Assembly (NCBI GenBank): GCA_018266335.1
Contig: JAFEAR010000018.1
Coordinates: forward strand, 1-11,694
Origin: Bdellovibrionales bacterium
GTDB taxonomy: Bacteria; Bdellovibrionota; UBA2428
DNA length: 11,694 nt
Reading direction: 5' to 3'
How positions within the stretch are numbered: position 1 is the stretch's first letter; every line of letters begins with the position of its first letter. A model generated the notes under the pieces. It saw only the letters and a program-made list of their open reading frames with translations. It searched no databases and was not told the origin of the DNA. This document shows positions 1 through 7,150 of this stretch, piece by piece. Made by a program: the position numbers and the translations under genes.

Positions 1-1
1 C

Positions 2-118
2 GCTACGGAAAAGATTCTAGAAGACCTGGTACGTCGGTATCGGAGCTCGGAGCCCTGGGATGACGATCCCATGACGGAGCAAGATATTTCGCCGAGGGTT
101 CCGCATGAACGGGCCTGA
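2..118 (+). CDS. C-terminal end of a probable ABC transporter ATPase (PilH-like), partial
   Basis: An open frame enters from the left edge and ends at TGA 116-118. It encodes the last 38 residues of a protein, charged and helical at first (EKILEDLVRRY) and then acidic and probably disordered. No catalytic motif lies inside the window. The assignment rests on context: the next gene is an ABC-2 permease that starts 14 bases before this stop, and ATPase and permease of such exporters are usually translationally coupled. In Myxococcus xanthus an ABC ATPase (PilH) and permease (PilI) precede pilD, so a PilH-like ATPase is the natural candidate. The frame and overlap are seen; the function is inferred. 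Confidence 0.5.
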   Translation, partial: ATEKILEDLVRRYRSSEPWDDDPMTEQDISPRVPHERA

Positions 119-905
119 TTTTTTTGAATCACTCGTGCAGGTGGCTCGTTTGCGCTTTAGCTTGCTGTGGCGCCAGCGTTTGGGTTGGGCCTCGCTGGTG
201 GCGGGCATTTTGGCGGCACTTATTTCTCTCCTCTTCGCCCGCGTTTCTTATCTGAAACCGCAAAAAATTTTTTGGGATTTCGTGTTGGGCGCGAGTTTTG
301 TACTGCAAAGCTTGCTCATGAGCTACTTGGCTTCGCATGCCGTGGCCGACGAACGTAACCGACGCACCCTGCCGTTGCTCATTGCTTCGGGCATTCCCCG
401 AGGGGCTTGGATGTTGGGCCAGCTGCTGGGTTTGTGGCTCGGAGTGGTCGCGCTGGGTTTTGTTTGGTTTGTGGTGGCCTGGGTGGCAGGGGCGCTCGGT
501 TTGGGCGATCCAATTTCTCTCCTGCCCTTTGAATCCCAATGGATCGTGAGCATGGAAATGTTGGTGCTAGCGGCCGCAGCGGCACTTTTGTCTCTCTTTA
601 TCCGCCCGGTTTTGGCCTTTACTGCGACCTTGGTTCTCGAGGCCTTTTTGCATAGTGTAGGAGCGATTGAACGTATTTTCACCGATCCGCAAACCAAGCG
701 CTACATTGACGACTTTGGAGTGCGGTCGGTTCTGAAACTCTCGCAGTTCTTGCCGCCGCTCGAATGGTTTGATTTGCGCGTGCTCGTTGGCTACCGACCG
801 TACGTTTCGTTTGGGGTTATGCTGGAGCTCTCCTTGCTGGCGGGATTGTGGTTTTTGTTGCTGAGCCTTGCAGCACTGCGCCGATTCGATCGGATGGATT
901 TATGA
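105..905 (+). CDS. pilI: ABC-2 type transporter permease, PilI-like
   Basis: A 266-residue polytopic inner-membrane protein. I see about six hydrophobic segments, near residues 28-46, 58-79, 105-133, 146-166, 168-185 and 234-257. Between the second and third lies DERNRRTLPLLIASGIPRG (82-100), the cytoplasmic motif typical of ABC-2 permeases (E-R-x-x-G/R-T-L-x-x-L-L-x-S). It would pair with the ATPase whose tail overlaps its start by 14 bases, and it overlaps the prepilin peptidase gene through TTATGA. The M. xanthus PilG-PilH-PilI transporter sits in the same place beside pilD and is needed for pilus assembly, so PilI is the likely identity. The substrate is not known. The ABC-2 family is a secure call; the gene symbol comes from gene order only. 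Confidence 0.72.
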   Translation: MNGPDFFESLVQVARLRFSLLWRQRLGWASLVAGILAALISLLFARVSYLKPQKIFWDFVLGASFVLQSLLMSYLASHAVADERNRRTLPLLIASGIPRGAWMLGQLLGLWLGVVALGFVWFVVAWVAGALGLGDPISLLPFESQWIVSMEMLVLAAAAALLSLFIRPVLAFTATLVLEAFLHSVGAIERIFTDPQTKRYIDDFGVRSVLKLSQFLPPLEWFDLRVLVGYRPYVSFGVMLELSLLAGLWFLLLSLAALRRFDRMDL

Positions 906-1702
906 CTTTGCCCGTTTGGTTGGGGGCTCTGTACGTTTTCATCTTGGGACTCTGCTTTGGATCCTTTGCTACCGTTTTGTGCTATCGAATTCCTCGCGAC
1001 ATTCCTCTGGGATTATTTTCGCACCGTCGTAGCGCTTGCCCCGGCTGCGGTAAAATCATCACCCCGCGGCATAACATTCCACTGTTGTCCTATATCTTGC
1101 AGCGTGGTCGCTGTGCGGAATGTGGCATGAATATTTCTGGCCGCTATCCGCTCATCGAAGTCACTACGGCGATATGTTTCGTGGCGACTTACCTGGCTTT
1201 CTTACAGTCCAACACCTTGCCCGTCGAAGGCTGGGCTTGGTGGGCGGAGCTGGTGAAGGTCCTGTACTTCACTCTCTCTTTGGTTGCGATTGTCTTTATC
1301 GATATTGAGTTTCGCATTATTCCGGACCGTTTTTCTTTGGGTAACTGGGGAGTGGCTTTGGCGGCGGCCGTTCTATGGGGAAGTCCTTCGTGGGAACTGG
1401 CCGTGCTCGGCTCGCTTTTTGGTTTTGGTTCCTTCTATTTGCTCGCTTGGGTGTACGAGCGCTTCAAGGGCATTGAGGGTCTAGGCTTTGGTGATGTGAA
1501 AATGATGGGCTGGCTTGGTGCCTGGTTGGGTATTCTGGCTACTCCCTATGTCATTCTTTTGGCGTCCTTCACGGGCTTAGCGGTGGGGATCATTGCTATG
1601 CGGACCTCGAAGGATGGGCTGCAGACGGCGATTCCCTTTGGTCCTTTTTTAGCCGCGGGTGCTTACGCCGTTTGGATTTTGCAGTGCCTTGGGCACCTTT
1701 GA
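902..1702 (+). CDS. pilD: Type IV prepilin peptidase / N-methyltransferase PilD
   Basis: This inner-membrane aspartyl protease cleaves the leader peptide of prepilins and pseudopilins and N-methylates the new N-terminus. The 266-residue protein has the full family layout: a hydrophobic N-terminus; a cytoplasmic zinc domain with two CxxC pairs (C46/C49 in CPGCG and C71/C74 in CAECG); and the two catalytic aspartates of peptidase A24, D134 in FIDIEFRIIPD and D198 in GFGDVK. Several hydrophobic segments surround these. An in-frame ATG exists upstream at 848, but it lies inside the permease gene. The start at 902 gives the usual LGALYVFILGLCFGSF beginning and a 4-base coupling overlap with the permease stop. 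Length and motifs are normal, so it should be active. Confidence 0.95.
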   Translation: MTLPVWLGALYVFILGLCFGSFATVLCYRIPRDIPLGLFSHRRSACPGCGKIITPRHNIPLLSYILQRGRCAECGMNISGRYPLIEVTTAICFVATYLAFLQSNTLPVEGWAWWAELVKVLYFTLSLVAIVFIDIEFRIIPDRFSLGNWGVALAAAVLWGSPSWELAVLGSLFGFGSFYLLAWVYERFKGIEGLGFGDVKMMGWLGAWLGILATPYVILLASFTGLAVGIIAMRTSKDGLQTAIPFGPFLAAGAYAVWILQCLGHL

Positions 1703-1789
1703 TTTTTCTCTAAATCGGCCCTTCCCGCCAAATGTTCGCCGCTACGCCTGGTTGCTCATTTGCAGCGCCGCACTTAAACTTTAAATATC
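1703..1789 (+). promoter_or_regulatory. pilD-pilM intergenic region with possible promoter
   Basis: This 87-base gap is one of two real gaps in the pil block. TTGCTC (1752-1757) and TAAACT (1775-1780) lie 17 bases apart and resemble a weak sigma70 promoter (3/6 and 4/6 matches). If it is used, transcription would start about 7-10 bases further on, at or next to the GTG start of pilM. No purine-rich ribosome binding site precedes that GTG. No terminator hairpin is seen, so readthrough from pilD is also possible. Confidence 0.25.
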
Positions 1790-2857
1790 GTGGGTTTATT
1801 TGGGGGAGGGACCAGCAAACTCATTGGCATCGATGTGGGCGCGAGTTCCGTAAAGATAATTTCGGGCACGCGCAGCAAGACGGATTTTGCAGTGGAAAAA
1901 TTCGTCGTGGTGCCTTTGCCGTTTCGGTCCATGGATGATCGGGGAATTTTGAATCCGGACGCGGTTGCGGACGGAATTCGTAATGCTTTGTCCGCCATTG
2001 GCCAACGTAAGCCTCTGCTCGCCACGGCCGTGCGTGGCCCTGGGGTGCTCACCAAGCGCGTAGTTATTCCGAAAATCCCGAAAAAAGAAATCCCCGACCA
2101 AGTACGTTGGGAAGCTGAGCAAGTTTTTCCGGTAGATGTTTCAACGATTCTCGTGGATCACGTTTTGTTGGGCGAAGGAAACAATGTTCCGGGCGCACCC
2201 GCAGGCACCGCCGGATGGGATGTCTTGTTGGTGGGGGTGCGGGCCGAAGATGCGGAAATGCTTACCAACCTGATCGAAAACTGCGATGGCAAATTGAATC
2301 TCATGGATATCGACGCCTTCGCGGTGGGCGATTTTTTAGATGGATTAACACCCTCGTCCCCGAACGAAGCCATTGCGCTCGTGGACATTGGCGCCTCGGC
2401 CACGCACGTTTCCGTGCGACATAAGGGCAATGTGGTTTATTTGCGCGAGTTCCCGTGGGGCGGCAATGCCTTTACGGAGTCGCTCGCGCAGGCACTGGGA
2501 CTTAGCTTTGAGGACGCCGAAGCCATTAAAATTCAAGATGGCACCGGCATCCCGCAGGAAGCCCAGGACGCGCTCGCTCACGCCTTTCAATCGTGGAAGG
2601 CCGAGCTGCAACAGTGCGAAGATATTTTTGTATCGCAAGACGCCACGGCCACGATTTCTAAATGGTTCGTCTTTGGCGGGGCCTCGCAAACACCTGGCCT
2701 CTTGGAGTCGCTGCGCGACGAGCGTTTTGGCGATCGCATTGTGCCTCTCGCCACGGCCGGGCTCTTTAAGGCCAAGGGAAAAGTAGATCCCGGCATGCTT
2801 CAACTCTGGTCATCGCGCTTAGTCACCGCGGCCGCCCTTAGCTGTAGGAAAGGTTAA
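1790..2857 (+). CDS. pilM: Type IV pilus inner-membrane platform protein PilM
   Basis: PilM is an actin/FtsA-like ATP-binding protein on the cytoplasmic face that binds the PilN N-terminus and links the PilN-PilO-PilP complex to the pilus motor. The 355-residue protein shows the actin-fold signatures: phosphate-1 loop GIDVGASSVK (13-22), phosphate-2 loop LVDIGASATHVSV (197-209) and adenosine loop FVFGGASQTPGLLE (293-306). It also has the PilM-typical KKEIPDQVRWEAEQVFP (97-113). The start is GTG at 1790, because MGLFGGGTSKLIGIDVG matches the usual PilM N-terminus and no better start lies nearby. The upstream DNA is AT-rich with no clear Shine-Dalgarno sequence. The stop is 3 bases before pilN. 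Length is normal for the family. Confidence 0.95.
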   Translation: MGLFGGGTSKLIGIDVGASSVKIISGTRSKTDFAVEKFVVVPLPFRSMDDRGILNPDAVADGIRNALSAIGQRKPLLATAVRGPGVLTKRVVIPKIPKKEIPDQVRWEAEQVFPVDVSTILVDHVLLGEGNNVPGAPAGTAGWDVLLVGVRAEDAEMLTNLIENCDGKLNLMDIDAFAVGDFLDGLTPSSPNEAIALVDIGASATHVSVRHKGNVVYLREFPWGGNAFTESLAQALGLSFEDAEAIKIQDGTGIPQEAQDALAHAFQSWKAELQQCEDIFVSQDATATISKWFVFGGASQTPGLLESLRDERFGDRIVPLATAGLFKAKGKVDPGMLQLWSSRLVTAAALSCRKG

Positions 2858-2860
2858 GCG

Positions 2861-3550
2861 ATGGCCGGCGTTAACCTAGTTAAACGACTCAAAGAACGTA
2901 AAACTGGAGTCGGTCCCGGAGCCGGTTCCCGCGGCAAGCTCTTTGGCATGGATATGCCCACCTTCAGTGGCGGTTCCAGCATTGAAATAAGTTCTGGCGA
3001 TCGCATTCGCATTCTCCTGATGGTGGCAAGTATTGGCGCAGGATTTTTTATGCGCTCCTTCGTGCGCGACTTTACTAGTCGCAAAGAAGCAGCCTTGCGC
3101 GTGGAAGTGAACAAACTCGATCAGCAAATTGCCGAAGAGAAAAAGAAACTCGATGCGCTCAAAGGTCTGGCGCAAGAGGCCGACGCTTACGAAAGGCAAA
3201 TGGCCGAGTTGCAACGCAAGCTAGCTATCATCGAGTCGCTCGGTAAAAACCGCAATCTGGCCGTGCGGATGGTGGATTTTATTGTGTCCGAAATGCCAAG
3301 CAATATTTGGCTGGCAAAAATGAACCTCGATACGCGCACGGAGCAAAAGGTGGAAGTACTAGGCAATGCCACTAGCCTCCAACTCGTTAGCGAGTTCATG
3401 CGCCGTTTAGAAGGCGCAGTGTTCTTTCCTCGCTGGCAGTTGGTCGAAACTTCGTCGCGTGATGCCTCGACGGCTAGCGATCCCAAAGCGAACAAGGGGC
3501 CTTCCGATGTGCGTAGCTTCTCGCTCAATGCCAAGGTGGTGCCGCTATGA
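2861..3550 (+). CDS. pilN: Type IV pilus alignment-complex protein PilN
   Basis: PilN is a bitopic inner-membrane protein that joins cytoplasmic PilM to periplasmic PilO and PilP. This 229-residue protein has a cytoplasmic N-terminus, one transmembrane segment at about residues 49-66 (IRILLMVASIGAGFFM), a charged coiled coil at about 70-128, and a small periplasmic domain (about 130-195) of the PilN type with EMPSNIWLAKM and VEVLGNATS. The N-terminal tail is about 48 residues, longer than the roughly 20 of well-studied PilN proteins. The PilM-binding motif, usually INLLP, appears only as VNLV at residues 4-7. AGGAAAGG upstream is a good ribosome binding site. The gene overlaps pilO by 4 bases (ATGA), as expected for partners made in fixed ratio. 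Confidence 0.88.
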   Translation: MAGVNLVKRLKERKTGVGPGAGSRGKLFGMDMPTFSGGSSIEISSGDRIRILLMVASIGAGFFMRSFVRDFTSRKEAALRVEVNKLDQQIAEEKKKLDALKGLAQEADAYERQMAELQRKLAIIESLGKNRNLAVRMVDFIVSEMPSNIWLAKMNLDTRTEQKVEVLGNATSLQLVSEFMRRLEGAVFFPRWQLVETSSRDASTASDPKANKGPSDVRSFSLNAKVVPL

Positions 3551-4254
3551 GAATTATTTTGCGGCTCGCCAAGGTCCCCTTCATTCTGTGGCTCATCATC
3601 GGTGGTGGTTTGGCGTACATGGATTACACCGACTGGCAGCAATCCGTGTGGGAACCGCTCGTCAATCAGAAGGAAGTTAAGCAGGGGCAGTTGGCGGGTT
3701 TCAAACGCGAGAGCTCCAAGGCTGAAGACTTCCGCCGCAAAAAAGAAGAGAAGCTGCGCGAACTTCAAGCTCTCTCGGACAAACTCGAAATGACGCGCCA
3801 GAAGTATCCCACGAGCCCGAATATTCCGCAGCTGCTCAAGGATCTGGCGGATACGGCCGATCGCACGGGCTTGGAATTTCATAATTTCAAACCGCAGCCG
3901 GAGAAGCGGCAAGAGTTTGTAGTGACTACTCCGATCGAAGTTAAAATTCGCGGCACCTACGTTCAGATTATGAGTTTTCTCGATACCGCGGCCAATCTAA
4001 AGCGCGCGGTGGTGGCCGAGAAACTATCGCTCGACACTCCAACTTCGCGGGATCGGTCGGTGAGTTTGATCAACGCCACTGCGAGTCTGGTGACCTATTC
4101 GATCGAAGACAAACTCGATGCGACGCCTCCGCCTCCTGCTCCGGGAGCGCCTAAATCTTCCGCTCCGACCCCGCCTGCGGGTGGCGCTGGAGCCGCGCCG
4201 GTCGTGCCCAAACCCGGAACCGCCAACCGGGGAGCGCAAGGCAAGGGGGCCTAA
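3547..4254 (+). CDS. pilO: Type IV pilus alignment-complex protein PilO
   Basis: PilO is the heterodimer partner of PilN in the periplasm. The 235-residue protein has one N-terminal membrane segment (about 9-27), a charged coiled coil (about 35-85), then the PilO core with its ferredoxin-like fold (about 90-190). The PilO hallmark PIEVKIRGTYVQIMSFLDTAA (from residue 129) is present. Residues about 192-235 form an extra Pro/Ala/Gly-rich tail (runs such as TPPPPAPGAP) that is not part of the known fold and is probably a flexible periplasmic extension towards PilP, PilQ or the cell wall. The start overlaps the pilN stop by ATGA, and the stop lies 2 bases before pilP. Confidence 0.93.
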   Translation: MRIILRLAKVPFILWLIIGGGLAYMDYTDWQQSVWEPLVNQKEVKQGQLAGFKRESSKAEDFRRKKEEKLRELQALSDKLEMTRQKYPTSPNIPQLLKDLADTADRTGLEFHNFKPQPEKRQEFVVTTPIEVKIRGTYVQIMSFLDTAANLKRAVVAEKLSLDTPTSRDRSVSLINATASLVTYSIEDKLDATPPPPAPGAPKSSAPTPPAGGAGAAPVVPKPGTANRGAQGKGA

Positions 4255-4256
4255 AG

Positions 4257-4709
4257 ATGAAGTGCGCCGGACTTCTGCGCTTGCGCCAGGGTCTTGTTCT
4301 GAGCCTTGCGCTCGGGGTCGGATTTGCGCGCGCGCAGTCGGCGCCTTCGGGGTCGCCCGAGGAAGCAACCGAAAAATCGGGCGATACTTGGACCTTCAAT
4401 CCTCTTCACGTAAAACGCGATCCGTTTGAAGGCCCTCCCGAGCAAAAGAAAGCATCAACGAATGAGCTGCGTCGTTTCGATTTAAATGAAATCAATCTCG
4501 TCGCAATTTTGACGGGTCTCGGCGCGCCTCAGGCCATGCTGGTTTTGCCGAACGGAAAGACGCACATTGTGCAAATTGGCGACGACATCGGTCGTCATAA
4601 TGGCCGAGTCTATAAAATCACCGCTACCGAAGTGGTGGTCGTAGAGTCTTTCCTAGATTTTCGCGGCCGCACCAAAAAGAGCTACACGAATCTCGTCATT
4701 GCGCAGTGA
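4257..4709 (+). CDS. pilP: Type IV pilus secretin-connector protein PilP
   Basis: PilP bridges the PilN-PilO dimer and the secretin PilQ across the periplasm. The 150-residue protein has a signal peptide (about 1-26, ending FARA before Q27), a short flexible stretch, the family's RDPFE motif (54-58), and the beta-sandwich homology domain at about 75-150 with LVAILTG, LPNGKTHIVQIGDDIGRHNG and VVVVES. Well-studied PilP proteins are lipoproteins. Here the only cysteine (C3) lies ahead of the hydrophobic core, so no lipobox is seen and the protein should be released as a soluble periplasmic form. Its gene follows pilO by 2 bases, with AAGGGGG upstream of the ATG. Confidence 0.92.
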   Translation: MKCAGLLRLRQGLVLSLALGVGFARAQSAPSGSPEEATEKSGDTWTFNPLHVKRDPFEGPPEQKKASTNELRRFDLNEINLVAILTGLGAPQAMLVLPNGKTHIVQIGDDIGRHNGRVYKITATEVVVVESFLDFRGRTKKSYTNLVIAQ

Positions 4710-4761
4710 AGAGCGTCAAATCGGCGGCGCTCACGGAGCACGCGGGTAGCAGAACGATCGC

Positions 4762-4780
4762 TATAATGTACTGAGGGGGA
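4762..4780 (+). promoter_or_regulatory. TATAAT element and strong ribosome binding site before pilQ
   Basis: A perfect TATAAT (4762-4767) is followed by GAGGGGGA (4773-4780), which lies about 6 bases from the pilQ ATG. The ribosome binding site is convincing and supports the start at 4787. No good -35 box lies 16-18 bases upstream, so promoter activity is possible but unproven. The rest of the 77-base pilP-pilQ gap shows nothing clear. A boost to pilQ transcription would make sense because the secretin is needed in more copies than PilM-P. Confidence 0.4.
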
Positions 4781-4786
4781 ACCTGT

Positions 4787-7141
4787 ATGCGTCCACTTAA
4801 ATTTCGCTCGCTCGCCACGTGGGCCGCGCTTGCCGCAATCACGTTTGGCCTGACCACTCATTACGTGGTGCGTCCGGTGCGCGCGCAAGAGCTCAAAGAC
4901 GAACTCGATGCCCTGGACGACGTTCCCTCCGACGACCTCACGGGCATGAAATCGAAGGGCAGCGCGACTAAAAAATCTGCAAGCAGCGAGGCAACGTCGA
5001 GTGCGGCCGACAAAGCTAGCAAAACGGATTCTCTGCCCAAAGAAACGCCCGCAACCGATACCGCTAAAGCGGGCGATGCTGCCAAGGCCACCGATCCTCT
5101 CGACGATTTACCTGCAGACGACTTGCCGGCAACGGCGGCCGATAAAACGGACAAGACTAACCAAGCTACCGACTCCGCTAAGGAAATGCTGGCCGACAAG
5201 CCCGAGGAAAACGCCCAGGACAAAGCGGCCGAGAAGACTGCGGATGCTACGCTTCCTCCTCCCAACGATACGCCGCCTGCTGACGATGCGGTGGAATCGC
5301 TCGGTGCTAACGGTAAGGAATCCGACGCCGGACTTGAGCAGGAGCTTCGTACGCTTGATGACAAGACTGACACCAAGAAGGGGCCGCCCGTGGCTGCACT
5401 GACGGGTGTGGAAGCTGAACCTACGGGCAAAGTCACCAGCATGGACTTCCGGCAGTTGCCCGATCGCGTGCGTCTGACCCTAAAGGGGAACCGCGTGATG
5501 GACTGGACACGCGAGCTGCGCTCCAAGCGCAAGCAAATCATTCTCGAACTGCGCAACATGAACTTGAGTCGCGCGGTGCTCAAGCGCGCGCTCGACACCG
5601 GTGAGTTCGATGGTCCCGTGGCTCTCGTACAGGCTTTCGAGGCTAAAGCGGGCAGCCAGCCCACCGTGAAGGTGCTTTTTCAGCTGCGGCAGTTTGCGGA
5701 TCCCACCGTGATGAAGAACGGCAACGACTTGATTGTGGACTTCCCCATCATGACGGATTCCACCATCTTTAAGAGTCGTTCGGCCGCGCAGGTGCAAATT
5801 CCCGAGACTTTCTTGTCCGTCACCACGAAGATGCCGTCGACGGGCCAGAAAATCAGTTTCCGCGTGAAGGACGCCGAGTTGCAGGACGTGCTTAATTTTT
5901 TATCGCAAGCTTCGGGTAAAAACTTTGTGCTAGCCACGGAAGGCACTTCGGCCAAGAAGGTCACCTTTAATGTGCGCAATACGCCGTGGGACGAAGTTCT
6001 GCGCATCATTCTTGTGAACGCGGGCATGGGTTACCAAAAACTTGGCAACGTGTATCGCATTGCACCCATCAAGGATCTCCGCGATGAAATCAACGCGGCG
6101 GTGGAGTCGGCCTCGAAGTCGGAAGACCTGATTCCAGTCGAAACGCGGCTCTATGCTTTGAGTTACGCCAAGGCGGCCAAGGTGAAGGGCAACGTGGCTG
6201 ACTTCAACACCAAGCGCGGCAAGATCAGTGTGGAAGAACGAACCAACACGTTGGTGGTGACGGATATTCCCGAGACCCTGGAAAAAATTTCGCGCTACAT
6301 CAAATCGATCGACCGCCAAACGGCGCAGATTCTCGTTGAGGGTCGCATCGTCGAGGCCAACCGCATTTTCACCAAGAGCTTGGGCATCAACTGGCAGTAC
6401 ACTTTGCCGCGCGGGGTACCGGCCGCGGGTTCCTTCGTGGACATCGGTAAAACACCGAATGCCGTGAACAATCGTTTGGATGCCTCCATCGGTAGTCTCG
6501 GCAGCTGGGGTTCGATTCGCGCCGTGCTGGCGACCGAAGAAGAGGAAAAGCGCATTAAGACCATCGCTAGTCCGCGCGTGATGGTGCAGGACAACTCTAC
6601 CGCTACGATGAAGCAAGCGGACTCCGTACTCGTGCTCGTGGCGCCCACCGGCGCGCCGAGTTCGGCGGGATCCGCCGTTTACGTTCCGCCCACGGCCGTC
6701 AATACCGAGCTCGAACTGCAGGTAACTCCTCAGGTAACCTCGGATGGATTTGTGCTCATGGATTTGACCCTCAAACGTGAGACGCCGGTGCCTAACTCTC
6801 CCGGTAGCAAGAACTCGCGCGAAGCTAAGACGCAGGTGCTCGTAGAAAGTGGGAAGACCATCGTGGTCGGCGGCATTTACACCACGGACAGCACCAAGGA
6901 CGTGATTGGCCTGCCGTGGTTCCGGAATATTCCCGTTATCGGAGCTGCCTTCACCAACAACACTTCCATCACCGAGAACATGACCGAACTGCTCATGTTC
7001 ATTTCGCCGAAAATCACGAACCCGGACAAAGCCTTCCTCGCGAACATCGAGCGCGATAGCCGTGACGAAGAAGATGCTTCGATGGCGCAGAAGCCGGTGT
7101 CGAGCCTGAAGGACGAAACCGTTCCTGACGACGTGTTTTGA
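4787..7141 (+). CDS. pilQ: Type IV pilus outer-membrane secretin PilQ
   Basis: PilQ forms the multimeric outer-membrane channel for the pilus fibre. The 784-residue precursor has a signal peptide (about 1-33, ending VRA) and a long disordered Asp/Lys/Ala/Thr-rich region (about 35-205). Next come one AMIN domain for cell-wall binding (about 214-320), an STN/N0 domain (about 354-428) and a secretin N1 domain (about 450-515). The beta-barrel secretin domain (about 565-745) contains IASPRVMVQDNSTATM, LELQVTPQV, VLVESGKTIVVGGI, the signature GLPWFRNIPVIGAAF (708-722) and LLMFISPKI. The acidic N-terminal region carries the repeated motif LDDxPxDDL at 43-51 and 105-113. An acidic tail of about 40 residues follows the barrel. 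All domains needed for a working secretin are present. It is the core of the operon and is followed after 9 bases by the kinase-like gene. Confidence 0.97.
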   Translation: MRPLKFRSLATWAALAAITFGLTTHYVVRPVRAQELKDELDALDDVPSDDLTGMKSKGSATKKSASSEATSSAADKASKTDSLPKETPATDTAKAGDAAKATDPLDDLPADDLPATAADKTDKTNQATDSAKEMLADKPEENAQDKAAEKTADATLPPPNDTPPADDAVESLGANGKESDAGLEQELRTLDDKTDTKKGPPVAALTGVEAEPTGKVTSMDFRQLPDRVRLTLKGNRVMDWTRELRSKRKQIILELRNMNLSRAVLKRALDTGEFDGPVALVQAFEAKAGSQPTVKVLFQLRQFADPTVMKNGNDLIVDFPIMTDSTIFKSRSAAQVQIPETFLSVTTKMPSTGQKISFRVKDAELQDVLNFLSQASGKNFVLATEGTSAKKVTFNVRNTPWDEVLRIILVNAGMGYQKLGNVYRIAPIKDLRDEINAAVESASKSEDLIPVETRLYALSYAKAAKVKGNVADFNTKRGKISVEERTNTLVVTDIPETLEKISRYIKSIDRQTAQILVEGRIVEANRIFTKSLGINWQYTLPRGVPAAGSFVDIGKTPNAVNNRLDASIGSLGSWGSIRAVLATEEEEKRIKTIASPRVMVQDNSTATMKQADSVLVLVAPTGAPSSAGSAVYVPPTAVNTELELQVTPQVTSDGFVLMDLTLKRETPVPNSPGSKNSREAKTQVLVESGKTIVVGGIYTTDSTKDVIGLPWFRNIPVIGAAFTNNTSITENMTELLMFISPKITNPDKAFLANIERDSRDEEDASMAQKPVSSLKDETVPDDVF

Positions 7142-7150
7142 AGTTAAGTC

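Noticed and set aside
848..901. Upstream in-frame ATG for pilD
   Set aside because: It would add 18 residues not seen in the family and extend the overlap with the permease. The ATG at 902 gives the normal hydrophobic start and a coupling overlap.
3187..3912. 241-codon open frame on the - strand across pilN and pilO
   Set aside because: It runs against two well-supported genes, with no domain pattern and Arg/Phe/Leu composition typical of an antisense shadow.
4861..5664. Long open frame on the - strand, Ser/Ala-rich, opposite the PilQ head
   Set aside because: It is antisense to a Lys/Ala/Asp-rich coding region whose codons give a Ser/Leu/Val-rich mirror frame. No family features or ribosome binding site are seen, and PilQ is certain on the other strand.
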